Positions 53,136 to 61,561 are shown, numbered from the stretch's first letter. The stretch: 64,000 nt of DNA from Paenibacillus sp. HGH0039 (GCF_000411255.1 NZ_KE150413.1:844934-908933), one strand, 5' to 3'. Made by a program: numbers and translations. Notes: generated from the letters alone by a model not told the origin.

Positions 53136-54014
53136 ATGCATAAGCGTTCATCGCAATGGGGTCAGCAATTATTTTTTCTCGGACCTGCGGTCCTGTTCTT
53201 TACCCTGATCATTATCATCCCTTTCCTGCTCGGCATGTACTACTCGTTCACGAACTGGAACGGGGTATCCGGCGAAGTCAGTTGGGTGGGCTTTGATAAT
53301 TTTAAAAGAATCTTTACCCAGGATCAAGATTTCTGGAGTGCGTTCTGGTTTACCGTCCGGTTTACGATCGTGGGCGTCGTGCTGTCCAATCTGGTCGGAT
53401 TCGTTCTGGCGTATCTGCTGACGAGACCGCTTAAGACCCGGAATTTCCTGAGAACCATCTTCTTTATGCCGAACGTAATCGGCGGGCTTCTACTCGGATT
53501 TATTTGGCAGTTTATTTTCGTAAAAGGGTTCTCCGCTATCGGTGAAATGACGGGAATCGGCTTCTTCAACCTACCGTGGCTCGGAGATTCGACCACCGCC
53601 TTCTGGGGCATTGTCATCGTGTTCGTCTGGCAGACAGCCGGGTATCTGATGGTCATTTACATCGCGGCTTTCAGCAACGTGCCCAAAGACGTGATCGAAG
53701 CGGCACAGATCGACGGAGCTACGCAGGGACAAGTTCTGCGCTCCATTATGATTCCGCTCATCATGTCGGCCGTTACCGTCTGCCTGTTCCTCGCCATCTC
53801 GTGGACGTTCAAAATGTTCGATCTCAATTTGTCGCTGACGAAAGGCGGACCTTTCCGCTCGACCGAATCCGTCGCGATGAATATTTACAGCGAAGCGTTC
53901 CAGAACAACCGGTACGGTCTCGGAACAGCCAAGGCGCTGGTGTTCTTCATCGTCGTCGCGGTCATCACGTGGCTGCAGGTCCGATTCACGAAAAGCAAGG
54001 AGGTCGAAGCGTAA
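53136..54014 (+). CDS. Carbohydrate ABC transporter permease (MalF/UgpA type)
   Basis: A 292-residue inner-membrane permease with six hydrophobic segments and the EAA loop (DVIEAAQIDGATQGQVLRSIMIPLI). ATG 53136 follows AAAGGAGG; a GTG/ATG extension of 18 codons is not supported. Its stop abuts the next permease. A TATACT -10 at 53093 lacks a good -35, which fits activation by the divergent AraC-type regulator. No ATPase gene is present in the cluster, so a shared MsmX-like ATPase elsewhere is likely. Confidence 0.94.
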   Translation: MHKRSSQWGQQLFFLGPAVLFFTLIIIIPFLLGMYYSFTNWNGVSGEVSWVGFDNFKRIFTQDQDFWSAFWFTVRFTIVGVVLSNLVGFVLAYLLTRPLKTRNFLRTIFFMPNVIGGLLLGFIWQFIFVKGFSAIGEMTGIGFFNLPWLGDSTTAFWGIVIVFVWQTAGYLMVIYIAAFSNVPKDVIEAAQIDGATQGQVLRSIMIPLIMSAVTVCLFLAISWTFKMFDLNLSLTKGGPFRSTESVAMNIYSEAFQNNRYGLGTAKALVFFIVVAVITWLQVRFTKSKEVEA

Positions 54015-54851
54015 ATGGAAGCACAAAACCGTTACTCCGGGCGTGTGTTTATCGCCGAAATCGTAACGTTTGTCATCGCTCTTCTGTTCCTTGTCCCGTT
54101 TTACTTCCTTCTCGTGAACTCCGTGAAAAGCTTCGGCGACCTGCTTTCCAATGCCGCCAGCTGGCCGGAATCGTTTCACTTCGAGAATTACAAGCGGGCC
54201 TGGAGCATCACCAAATTCCCGACCGTCTTCTGGAACTCTCTGATCGTTACCGTGATCAGCAACATCGGCATCGCGCTCATCAGCGCCATGGCGGCTTACC
54301 GGCTGGTGCGCTATAAAAGCCGCCTCAACCAAGTCCTGTTCGGCATGTTTGTGGCCGCGATGGTCATCCCGTTCCAGTCGATCATGATTCCTCTCGTGAA
54401 GGTCCTCTCCGGCGTAGGCTTGATGGACAGCCTGTGGGGCCTGATCATCTGCTACCTGGGATTCGGGGCGCCGATGGCGATCTTCCTCTTCCACGGATTC
54501 GTGAAATCGATTCCTTTGGAGATCGAAGAGTCGGCTGTCGTGGACGGAACGTCCCCTTACGGCGTGTTCTGGCGCATCGTGCTGCCGCTGCTTAAGCCGA
54601 TGTTCGTAACCGTCATCATTCTCAACGCTCTCTGGACGTGGAACGATTATCTGCTGCCGTCGCTCGTCCTGCAAAATCAGTCCCTGCGGACCATTCCGCT
54701 GGCCACGTTCTCGTTCTTCGGCCAATATATGAAGCAGTGGGATCTGGCTCTGCCGGCGCTCGTGCTCGGGATTACGCCGATTATCATTTTCTTCCTGGCC
54801 ATGCAGCGCTATATTATCGAAGGCATTACGGCCGGATCGGTTAAAGGCTGA
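54015..54851 (+). CDS. Carbohydrate ABC transporter permease (MalG/UgpE type)
   Basis: A 278-residue permease with six hydrophobic segments and the EAA loop (LEIEESAVVDGTSPYGVFWRI). It starts directly after the stop of the upstream permease (0-base gap), so the two are coupled and form the heterodimeric channel. MAAYRLVRYKSR near residue 95 and the C-terminal MQRYIIEGITAGSVKG are typical of the CUT1 family. The specific sugar is not evident. Confidence 0.94.
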   Translation: MEAQNRYSGRVFIAEIVTFVIALLFLVPFYFLLVNSVKSFGDLLSNAASWPESFHFENYKRAWSITKFPTVFWNSLIVTVISNIGIALISAMAAYRLVRYKSRLNQVLFGMFVAAMVIPFQSIMIPLVKVLSGVGLMDSLWGLIICYLGFGAPMAIFLFHGFVKSIPLEIEESAVVDGTSPYGVFWRIVLPLLKPMFVTVIILNALWTWNDYLLPSLVLQNQSLRTIPLATFSFFGQYMKQWDLALPALVLGITPIIIFFLAMQRYIIEGITAGSVKG

Positions 54852-54992
54852 CATACGGATCTGACAAAGCGCGTGAGGTCAATTTGTTCCACTCAACAGA
54901 TCAACAGCCTACGTGTTAACGGCTTTTTCCGGTCTCTATAATGAAGAAGAAGTCATCGAGAAAGAAGCAAGACCATAAAGGGAGGTTTCACC

Positions 54993-56294
54993 ATGAAAAA
55001 GCTTTCTACACTCGCACTCGTTTCCGTATTCGCGATGTCCACCGTGCTCGCAGGCTGCGGAAGCGGCGATTCCGGTAAAACCGCGGATGGCGGCAATGCG
55101 GCCGAAGGCGGAACGAAAACGATTAAAATTTTTCAATTTAAAGTTGAAATCGCGGAAGCGCTGAACAAAGTCAAAGCCGAATACGAAAAAACGCATCCCG
55201 GCGTGAAGCTGGACATCCAGACCGTAGGCGGAGGCGCGGATTACGGCGCGGCGCTTAAGGCGAAGTTTGCCGGCGGCGATACGCCGGACATTTTCAACAA
55301 CGGCGGCTTCCAGGAAATGAACACGTGGATGGAACATCTCGAAGATCTCTCCGACCAGCCCTGGGTAAAAGACCTTGTTCCGGTTGCGAAAGAACCGATG
55401 ACCAAGGACGGCAAAATCTACGGACAGCCGATGGGACTGGAAGGCTACGGCTTCATTTACAACAAGGACCTGTTCAAGAAAGCCGGCATCACCGAGCTGC
55501 CCAAAACGCTGACCCAGCTCGACGAAGCCTCGAAGAAACTTCAGGCGGCGGGTATCACGCCGTTCGCGAACGGCTACCAGGAATGGTGGGTGCTGGGCAA
55601 CCATACGCTTAACGTCGCGTTCGCCAACCAGCCGGATTCCAACAAATTTATCGCCGGCCTGAACGCCGGAACCGAGAAATTCAAGGGCAACCCGGTCTTC
55701 GAGCAGTGGACCAGAATGGTGGATCTGACCCTGAAATACAGCAACAAAAATCCGCTGACGACCGATTACAACACGCAGGTCACGATGTTCGCGAACGGCC
55801 AGGCCGCTATGATGCAGCAGGGCAACTGGACGCAAGTTCAGATCGACGGCATCAACAAAGATCTGAACATCGGTATTCTGCCGATGCCGATCAGCGACGA
55901 CGCGGCTCAAACGGACAAGCTTTACGTCGGCGTTCCGAACAACTGGGTTATCAACAAGAACTCCAAAGTCAAAGCCGAAGCCAAAGAATTTTTGAACTGG
56001 CTCGTCTCTTCCGATGCGGGCAAAACGTTTATCACCCATGACTTCAAATTCATTCCGGCCTTCACGAACATCGAAGCCAAAGCCGAAGATCTCGGCGACT
56101 TGGCCGCGGATATTATGACGTACAGCAAAGAGAACAAAGTTCTGGGCTGGAACTCCTCCAAGTATCCGGAAGGCGCCATGCAGGAATTCGGAGCCACGAT
56201 GCAGGCTTATGTAGCCGGCAAGAAAACGAAAGATCAAATGTTCGACGACTTCCAGAAAACGTGGGACAACCTTAAGGGGAAAACCGCGCAGTAA
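54993..56294 (+). CDS. Extracellular solute-binding lipoprotein of a sugar importer
   Basis: A 433-residue family 1 binding protein: signal peptide with lipobox STVLAGC (C22), a Gly/Asn-rich linker, then the bilobal fold with DIFNNGGFQEM, YGQPMGLEGYGFIYNKDLFKKAGI, MMQQGNWTQVQ and a late WNSSKYPEGAMQEFG. It has its own ribosome binding site (GGGAGG) and lies 141 bases after the permeases; a TATAAT at 54937 and a small hairpin at 54908-54926 in that gap may raise its expression over the permeases. It delivers sugar to the two permeases. Confidence 0.94.
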   Translation: MKKLSTLALVSVFAMSTVLAGCGSGDSGKTADGGNAAEGGTKTIKIFQFKVEIAEALNKVKAEYEKTHPGVKLDIQTVGGGADYGAALKAKFAGGDTPDIFNNGGFQEMNTWMEHLEDLSDQPWVKDLVPVAKEPMTKDGKIYGQPMGLEGYGFIYNKDLFKKAGITELPKTLTQLDEASKKLQAAGITPFANGYQEWWVLGNHTLNVAFANQPDSNKFIAGLNAGTEKFKGNPVFEQWTRMVDLTLKYSNKNPLTTDYNTQVTMFANGQAAMMQQGNWTQVQIDGINKDLNIGILPMPISDDAAQTDKLYVGVPNNWVINKNSKVKAEAKEFLNWLVSSDAGKTFITHDFKFIPAFTNIEAKAEDLGDLAADIMTYSKENKVLGWNSSKYPEGAMQEFGATMQAYVAGKKTKDQMFDDFQKTWDNLKGKTAQ

Positions 56295-56306
56295 GGAAAA
56301 AGCTTA

Positions 56307-56345
56307 AGAAACGCTTGCGATGTGAATCGCAGGCGTTTTTTTGTG
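56307..56345 (+). terminator. Terminator after the binding-protein gene
   Basis: AAACGCTTGCGAT pairs with ATCGCAGGCGTTT over four bases, followed by TTTT. Confidence 0.9.
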
Positions 56346-56450
56346 TGTGGCAAAGCTTGCGGATGTATGGCGGGGAGCGGCTCTCAGTAAGGGAAGGAAG
56401 CGTAAGAATGCAGAACGAAGATGAAGGAAGAACCGGTAAACGGAGGAAAG

Positions 56451-56482
56451 GCGGTCCCTTATCCGTAAGGGGACCGCTTTTG
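56451..56482. terminator. Hairpin between the importer and the MFS gene
   Basis: GCGGTCCC pairs with GGGACCGC (inner CTTA/TAAG); TTTTGTTT follows on the plus strand, and the hairpin directly follows the MFS stop on the minus strand. Confidence 0.7.
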
Positions 56483-56483
56483 T

Positions 56484-57935
56484 TTATTCGGAACCACGCC
56501 CTCGTGTAACGGCCCAAAAGAGAAGGGCCAGCCCGCTGACGCCAGCCCCGAAAAGGCACACTCCGTTCCAGCCGCCGATGGCGTACAAGCTTGTCGATGC
56601 AATCGCTCCGGTGGCGCTGCCGAGCGAGTAGAAGATCATGTATCCGGCAGTCAACCGGCTGCGTGCTTCTGGACGTACGGTGAAGATCAGGCTCTGGTTC
56701 GTCACATGGACGGCCTGTACGGCAAGGTCCAGCAGAATCACGCCAACGACCGCGGCTGCCAGCGAATGGGGCGTGAATCCGATAAAGCCCCAGGACGCCA
56801 GCAGCAGAACCAGAGCCAATCCGGTGGTTCGCTGTCCCAAGCCCCGGTCGGCCAGCCTGCCCGCTCTGGCGGCAGCTAAAGCCCCGGCTGCTCCGGCAAG
56901 GCCGAATGCGCCGACAGCCGTATGGGAAAGCGACAGCGGAGGCGCGCTGAGAGGGAGGACAAGGCCGGTCCACAAGGTGCTGAACGCGGTAAAGATCAGG
57001 AAAGCCAGGACAGCGCGTATCCGCAGCAGGCGTTCTTCCATAAACAAAGCGAAAACCGACCGGAGCAGCTGCGGATAAGAGAGCTCCGTCTTTTTGTGAA
57101 GAACATCCGGCAAAATCCGGTACAGGGCGGCGCCCGTCGCGAACATCAGCAGTGCCGAGGTGAGATAAACCGATCTCCAGCCGGCCAGGTCCGTCAGAGT
57201 GCCGGCGAAGGTTCGCGCCAGCAGGATTCCGATTACGATGCCGCTCTGCACCACGCCTACGACGCGCCCCCGTTCAGCGGAGGAGGCAAGGGTGGAGGCG
57301 TAGGCGACAAGCACTTGAGTCACGACGGCGAGCAGCCCGACAGCGGCCAGTCCGGCCAGCAGTACCGGAGCGGACGGGGCGGTGCCGACGATCAGGAGAG
57401 CGCCCGCCGAGAGCAGCATCTGAACGACGATCAGCCGCCGCCGGTTCAGCAGATCCCCGAGGGGGACGAGCAGCAGGCCCAGAGCGTAACAAATCTGAGT
57501 TACGGTAACGACAAGGCCCACGGCAGCGGGAGCTACCCCGAATTCGGACGCAAGAGCGTCGAGCAGAGGCTGAGCGTAGTAAATGTTGGCTACGGCAAGC
57601 CCGGATGCGGCGGAGAAAAGCAGCGCCTTCGAAGCGGACAAGGAAGACGGGGCCGATGCCGGAACGGGGAATGAGGCTGGAGCCGAAGGCGATGCGGAAT
57701 GGGATTGCGCTTTCGACCTCCATTTCGGTGGCGAATTTGGTGACGATGCCGAAGCAAATAACGAGGTCGGTGCCGGTTTCAAATCCGATGCCGACGTCTG
57801 ATTTTGATGGTGAGCCGCAGCCGGAGTCGGGACTGAAGCGTCTACAACGGCAACGTCTGACGCTGCTTTCGCATCGGATGCGCCATCCGTTTGTCCGGCG
57901 GGAGAGCCGATTTTGCAGGGGGAAACCATGTTCAT
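56484..57935 (-). CDS. MFS efflux transporter with long disordered N terminus
   Basis: A 483-residue transporter with about twelve hydrophobic helices from residue 100 onward. Signature segments: NIYYAQPLLDALASEFGV (helix 1), LGDLLNRRRLIVVQ (motif A) and ARAGRLADRGLGQR in the second half. Residues 1-100 are an Ala/Ser/Pro-rich, polar, probably unstructured extension, which MFS proteins of this group normally lack. AAAGGAG lies upstream of the ATG used here; a shorter product starting nearer helix 1 cannot be excluded. A TetR gene is divergent, and a palindromic operator lies in its promoter. Confidence 0.88.
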   Translation of the reverse strand: MNMVSPCKIGSPAGQTDGASDAKAASDVAVVDASVPTPAAAHHQNQTSASDLKPAPTSLFASASSPNSPPKWRSKAQSHSASPSAPASFPVPASAPSSLSASKALLFSAASGLAVANIYYAQPLLDALASEFGVAPAAVGLVVTVTQICYALGLLLVPLGDLLNRRRLIVVQMLLSAGALLIVGTAPSAPVLLAGLAAVGLLAVVTQVLVAYASTLASSAERGRVVGVVQSGIVIGILLARTFAGTLTDLAGWRSVYLTSALLMFATGAALYRILPDVLHKKTELSYPQLLRSVFALFMEERLLRIRAVLAFLIFTAFSTLWTGLVLPLSAPPLSLSHTAVGAFGLAGAAGALAAARAGRLADRGLGQRTTGLALVLLLASWGFIGFTPHSLAAAVVGVILLDLAVQAVHVTNQSLIFTVRPEARSRLTAGYMIFYSLGSATGAIASTSLYAIGGWNGVCLFGAGVSGLALLFWAVTRGRGSE

Positions 57936-57970
57936 TTCACTCCTTTGGGTGAATTTTAAAGTTTATAATA

Positions 57971-57982
57971 TACCGAACGGTA
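57971..57982. promoter_or_regulatory. Palindromic TetR operator in the MFS promoter
   Basis: TACCG-AA-CGGTA is a perfect inverted repeat located in the promoter region of the minus-strand MFS gene, next to TATTATAA. A matching imperfect copy lies at 58166-58177. Confidence 0.6.
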
Positions 57983-58129
57983 CATAATAATTGTTAAATT
58001 ACCAGCAAAAAACACATCTGTCAAGGGACGTTTGAAGACGCAGCGTAAATTAAAAAGAGCTGTAACACCATATTTTCAACCAATACTAGGGGTGTCGTCA
58101 GGTGTCATACAACAGAAGCCCTTGATTTA

Positions 58130-58177
58130 TTGACAAGAACCAGAAGGGAAACTAAAATGATAACATACTGAACGATA
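58130..58177 (+). promoter_or_regulatory. tetR promoter with second operator copy
   Basis: TTGACA (58130-58135) and TAAAAT (58153-58158) with a 17-base spacer form a near-ideal sigma-A promoter. Just downstream, TACTG-AA-CGATA (58166-58177) repeats the MFS operator with two changes, placing a repressor at the transcription start. Confidence 0.65.
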
Positions 58178-58194
58178 TATTAAGGGGTGTTCCT

Positions 58195-58776
58195 ATGGTC
58201 CGGCAAAGAGAATTCGATGAGGACGCTGCCTTGGATGCGGCCATGCGGTTGTTTTGGGAAAAAGGATACGAGGCCGCTTCGTTAACCGAATTGACGGCCA
58301 GAATGGGCATCCAGCGGCCGAGCATGTACGCCGCTTTCGGCAGTAAGAAAGAGCTGTTCGAGGCCGCCCTGCGCAGCTATACACAGGCTCACGCCGCTCG
58401 CGTCCGGGCCAAACTGCAAAGCCGCACTTCCGTAAAAGACGCCTTTTGCGCTTTGTTCGAAGGGATCGTAGCGGATGAATACGAGGGAAGCCTGAACCGG
58501 GGATGCTTCAGTATTAACACGATGGTGGAGCTGGCGCCCCACGATGAGAAATTCGAGATTCTTACCAGGGAGCATCAACTGTACCTCTCGGTAATTTTCC
58601 AGGAAACGATTGAACGGGGCATACGAGCGGGGGAGCTGGATGCGGCACTGGAAGCAAGAGGAACAGCCCAGGCTCTGCTGGTTTCGCTGATCGGGCTTAC
58701 CGTTATGCTGAAATCCCGCCCGGACCGGCAATTCGCCGATAACACGGTAAAGACGGTGCTGACTTTGCTTCGCTGA
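58195..58776 (+). CDS. TetR/AcrR family repressor
   Basis: A 193-residue regulator with an N-terminal helix-turn-helix (LDAAMRLFWEKGYEAASLTELTARMGIQRPSMYAAFGSKKELFEAAL type, residues 10-56) and a TetR_C ligand-binding domain with a GCFSINTMVELAP word, as in the YxaF/LmrA-like subgroup. It is divergent from the MFS exporter; two related palindromes in the shared 259-base gap sit at each promoter, so it probably represses both genes and releases them on binding a toxic ligand. The ligand is unknown. Confidence 0.9.
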   Translation: MVRQREFDEDAALDAAMRLFWEKGYEAASLTELTARMGIQRPSMYAAFGSKKELFEAALRSYTQAHAARVRAKLQSRTSVKDAFCALFEGIVADEYEGSLNRGCFSINTMVELAPHDEKFEILTREHQLYLSVIFQETIERGIRAGELDAALEARGTAQALLVSLIGLTVMLKSRPDRQFADNTVKTVLTLLR

Positions 58777-58869
58777 CCGGCTGGATTGACACCGGACGTT
58801 TCAAACCGCGTGCAGTTCTCGGCATGTGGTGCGGCGCCCGGAAAAAGGCTGCCTGAACCTGATGAGCGT

Positions 58870-58886
58870 GTAATCGAACCGATTAC
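58870..58886. promoter_or_regulatory. Palindrome upstream of the thioredoxin-reductase-like gene
   Basis: GTAATCG-AAC-CGATTAC is a perfect inverted repeat; it lies where the -35 should be for the -10 TATAGT at 58904-58909. No good -35 hexamer is present, so an activator or repressor site is plausible. Confidence 0.5.
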
Positions 58887-58965
58887 ATTTTGTAAGCGAA
58901 GGGTATAGTAAAGAGAAGGTTTGACGTCGTTTCACTTGTCTCTCTACTATAAAAGAAGGTGACTT

Positions 58966-59961
58966 ATGACATACGATTCGATTATTGTCGGAGGAGGAAT
59001 TGCAGGCTTGCAGGCGGCCATTCAGCTTGGACGCTACGGTCATCGCGTCCTGGTTATTGACGCGGGATACGGCCGCTCCACTCTGTGCGCTAACTACCAT
59101 AACGTGCTCGGCTACCCCGACGGGATATCCGGCGAAGAGCTGCGACGCACGGGCCGGGGGCAGGCCGAGGCGCTGGGCGTCGCGTTCGCCGAAGGACTGG
59201 CCGTCCGGCTTGCGGGCTCGCTGGAGTCCGGCTTCCGCGTCGGCGTGCGGAAGCTCCTGCCGGACGAGCGTGGCGGACGGCATCCGCTGGCGGCGCACGA
59301 TCCCGGCGGGCAGGGGCTGCCCGATGAGTCCGGGGCCGGGCCGGACACCGAATACACCGGTGCCGCGCTGCTGCTGGCTACCGGGGTGATGGACCGCTTC
59401 CCGGAGCTGCCGGGGCTGCGGGAATGCCTCGGACATACGGTGTACGTATGTCCGGACTGCGACGGCCACGAGGTGGCGGGCCGCCGGACGCTCGTGCTGG
59501 GCGCAGGAAATCCCGGCGCCGGCATGGCTTTGACCCTGCGTCCGCGGACGGACAAGCTCACGTTCGTGAATCACGAACGGAGCCCCGTTAACGCGGACCT
59601 GCAGGAGAAGCTGGAGCACGCCGGCATCGACACCGTCGCCGGGCCGATTGCCGCCATCCTGGAGGATGGCGGCAAGATCGGCGGCGTGGAGCTGGCCGGC
59701 GGCGAGACGCTGTCCGCCGAGAGAGGGTTTCTCGGCTTCGGCGGCAATGCCGTCCATTCCGGTCTGGCCGCGCAGCTCGGCGTGGAACGGATGGAGAACG
59801 GCCATCTGCTGGCCGATCCGCGCAGCAAAGAAACGAATATCCCGGGCGTCTACGTTGCCGGAGATATCGGGGTGCACGCCGAGCAGCTTACCGTTGCGAT
59901 GGGCGAAGGCGCCATGGCGGCTATCTGGATGAACAAAGCGATCCGCAAGAAGAATAACTGA
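58966..59961 (+). CDS. Thioredoxin-reductase-like FAD/NAD(P) oxidoreductase with CPDC motif
   Basis: A 331-residue flavoprotein: FAD loop GGGIAGLQAA (9-18), a redox pair C162/C165 (VCPDCDGHEV), a nucleotide-binding loop LGAGNPGAGMA near 176, and the FAD C-terminal word GVYVAGDIGVHAEQLTVAMGEGAMAA. The GAGNPGAG loop departs from the GxGxxA/G of thioredoxin reductase, and residues about 84-128 are a Gly/Pro-rich insertion. CPDCDG-type enzymes reduce small disulfides in known cases such as GliT-like reductases; the substrate here is unknown. AGAAGGTG precedes the ATG. The gene is more G+C-rich than its flanks. Confidence 0.82.
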   Translation: MTYDSIIVGGGIAGLQAAIQLGRYGHRVLVIDAGYGRSTLCANYHNVLGYPDGISGEELRRTGRGQAEALGVAFAEGLAVRLAGSLESGFRVGVRKLLPDERGGRHPLAAHDPGGQGLPDESGAGPDTEYTGAALLLATGVMDRFPELPGLRECLGHTVYVCPDCDGHEVAGRRTLVLGAGNPGAGMALTLRPRTDKLTFVNHERSPVNADLQEKLEHAGIDTVAGPIAAILEDGGKIGGVELAGGETLSAERGFLGFGGNAVHSGLAAQLGVERMENGHLLADPRSKETNIPGVYVAGDIGVHAEQLTVAMGEGAMAAIWMNKAIRKKNN

Positions 59962-59974
59962 CCGCACGAAAAAG

Positions 59975-60024
59975 GCGGAGGACGGCACCTGTCGGACAGG
60001 AGGCCGGTCCCTCCGTCTTTTTTA
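59975..60024 (+). terminator. Terminator after the oxidoreductase gene
   Basis: GGCGGAGG-ACGG pairs with CCG-GTCCCTCCGTC around a small inner hairpin (CCTGTC/GACAGG), then TTTTTT. Confidence 0.75.
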
Positions 60025-60128
60025 GTGCCCGCGGCGTTGGAAGACTTGGATTACGCGAGAGCTTGGCTAGGCGTGGCGTGACGTGACAATCCGGCCGATT
60101 TCTTTTTTTAGATAAAAAAATTTCAAAA

Positions 60129-60240
60129 GAAGGTTGTAAAAGCCGGGCTCCGTTCGCCTTATTAAGTGAAGGAGCAAAGCCGTGCCTTTTTTCAAGGCTT
60201 GGCTGTCCGGCGGGAGACGCCCGGATTAGCTCCTACCTTT
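60129..60240 (+). promoter_or_regulatory. Structured leader with competing pairings before the jelly-roll-like gene
   Basis: GCTCC (60147-60151) can pair with GGAGC (60171-60175), and the same GGAGC can pair with a second GCTCC (60229-60233). The second choice closes a junction holding AAGCC/GGCTT and TCCGGCG/CGCCCGGA hairpins. It does not match a riboswitch class I know. The arrangement suggests a switchable leader but is only read by eye. Confidence 0.35.
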
Positions 60241-60267
60241 AGAATGAACCTGAGGAGGAACCAATCT

Positions 60268-60912
60268 ATGGCGGAGTATGCGAAAATTTTACGGTGGACC
60301 AAGAGCGATGCGGTTTATGGGCTGAAAACGAATATCCAGCTGCCTTCCAGCGCATCGGTCGGAACGACCGGCGGTTTTATTAATTTTTACTTGGGGGTTT
60401 ACGGGTCCAATACGAATTACGAGTGCGGCCTGTCCACGAACTATACGGAAGCGCAAAACGGCAAGTGGCACTGGTTCTGGAACACGGGAGCCGCCAACGA
60501 TGGCGGGGCCTTCAATCTTGCGGCCGGAAGCACCGTGCCCATCGAGCTGTCCGTCAACAGTTCGAACAAGCTGGACTTCAAAGTAAACGGCACTGTGGTG
60601 AAAACTTTTTCCGGCGCGACGGGCTCTTTCGGTTCGCTTACGAGTGCGCGGCTGGTAGTCGCGGCCTGCGACCGGTCGTTTACGACGATTCCGAATCCCC
60701 TGCCGAACTGGAATACGCTCCATAACCAGGTGGTGTGCAGCGGCATCAGCTTCCGAAACAGCGCGGGTGCGTGGACGGTGCTTTCCTCCGCGAACTCGAC
60801 GCCGCCTTCTTCGACCACGTTCTGGCCGGACGGCTACACCCATACGGGAACACCGGCGGATTACACCAAGGTCGTGTCCACCGGCCAACTGATCGCTTCG
60901 CTCAAGCGGTAA
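60268..60912 (+). CDS. Protein of unknown function, beta-jelly-roll-like
   Basis: A 214-residue protein with no signal peptide and no membrane helix, not assigned to a family. The sequence is a run of strand-like segments rich in Gly, Asn, Thr and Ser (FINFYLGVYGSNTNYECGLS, WHWFWNTGA, TVPIELSVNSSNKLDFKVNG), resembling lectin or laminin-G type sandwiches. Three cysteines are visible and dispersed. ATG 60268 follows AGGAGG by nine bases; the frame is open 34 codons further upstream through the structured leader, which is probably untranslated. Monocistronic, followed by a hairpin. Confidence 0.65.
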   Translation: MAEYAKILRWTKSDAVYGLKTNIQLPSSASVGTTGGFINFYLGVYGSNTNYECGLSTNYTEAQNGKWHWFWNTGAANDGGAFNLAAGSTVPIELSVNSSNKLDFKVNGTVVKTFSGATGSFGSLTSARLVVAACDRSFTTIPNPLPNWNTLHNQVVCSGISFRNSAGAWTVLSSANSTPPSSTTFWPDGYTHTGTPADYTKVVSTGQLIASLKR

Positions 60913-60919
60913 AACGAAT

Positions 60920-60962
60920 AAGAGTCTTCCCTGGTCGTCTAAGCCGGGTGAAGGCTCTTTTT
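60920..60962 (+). terminator. Imperfect terminator after the jelly-roll-like gene
   Basis: AGAGTCTTCCC pairs imperfectly with GGGTGAAGGCTCT, followed by TTTTT. Confidence 0.7.
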
Positions 60963-61114
60963 GCAGCTGGCATGGCGGGACAGGTTGCATGGAAATAAGC
61001 GGGATGCCGTGCCTGCGTGATGATTCGGGCGGATTTTGAAATATATTTCGCTTAATATCTAGAAAAAATGTATGATATTTCTATAAATACAATTAATTAA
61101 ATGAGGTGAATGTT

Positions 61115-61273
61115 GTGACCGAACGCTCGAACCTGAAACTGAAGAAGGAGAAAAACCCGTGGAGCCTGACGATCCGGCTGCTCAATATTTTGCTGATACT
61201 GGTTATAGTGGGCATAGTCGTTTTTGTAGGCTTATGGTTTGTAGGTATTTATGGAATGAACGTAAGGGGGTAA
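61115..61273 (+). CDS. 52-residue single-pass membrane protein
   Basis: GTG 61115 follows GAGGTGA by five bases. The product has a basic N terminus (SNLKLKKEKNPWSLTIR) and one long hydrophobic helix (LLNILLILVIVGIVVFVGLWFVGI), so the N terminus should stay inside. No family is recognised. An A+T-rich region upstream could hold its promoter. Confidence 0.6.
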   Translation: MTERSNLKLKKEKNPWSLTIRLLNILLILVIVGIVVFVGLWFVGIYGMNVRG

Positions 61274-61459
61274 AAAGCTTCTTTGCTTAAAATAAATGTG
61301 TAGCATCTCAGCAGTGTGCCTTTCGGATTTTGAAAGAACACATTCAAACGCCAAAGTCCCGCGGCTAGGGACCGGCACGTTGTCTGCAGTGATGCTTTGC
61401 GTCTACAGGCAAGCGCAGGGCTGCTGCTTCTGTAACCTCAACGGGAGAAGGTGTTACTT

Positions 61460-61561
61460 ATGGTGTATTTGATAACGCCAGTCGGAATCATAATTTTAAT
61501 GATTATCGTTATAACAATAATTGCAGTCTTATTTTTAATAATGAAATCACATAAAAAATAA
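61460..61561 (+). CDS. 33-residue hydrophobic peptide, possible small membrane or toxin-like peptide
   Basis: ATG 61460 follows AGAAGG by nine bases. The product is almost entirely one hydrophobic helix rich in Ile (PVGIIILMIIVITIIAVLFL) with a short basic tail (KSHKK). Size and shape resemble type I toxin peptides, but no antisense RNA or other element was recognised, so this is only a possibility. Confidence 0.4.
   Translation: MVYLITPVGIIILMIIVITIIAVLFLIMKSHKK

Noticed and set aside
60129..60240. c-di-GMP type riboswitch
   Set aside because: A GCAAAGCC word is present, but the GNRA-capped hairpin, tetraloop receptor and conserved closing stem of that class are missing.
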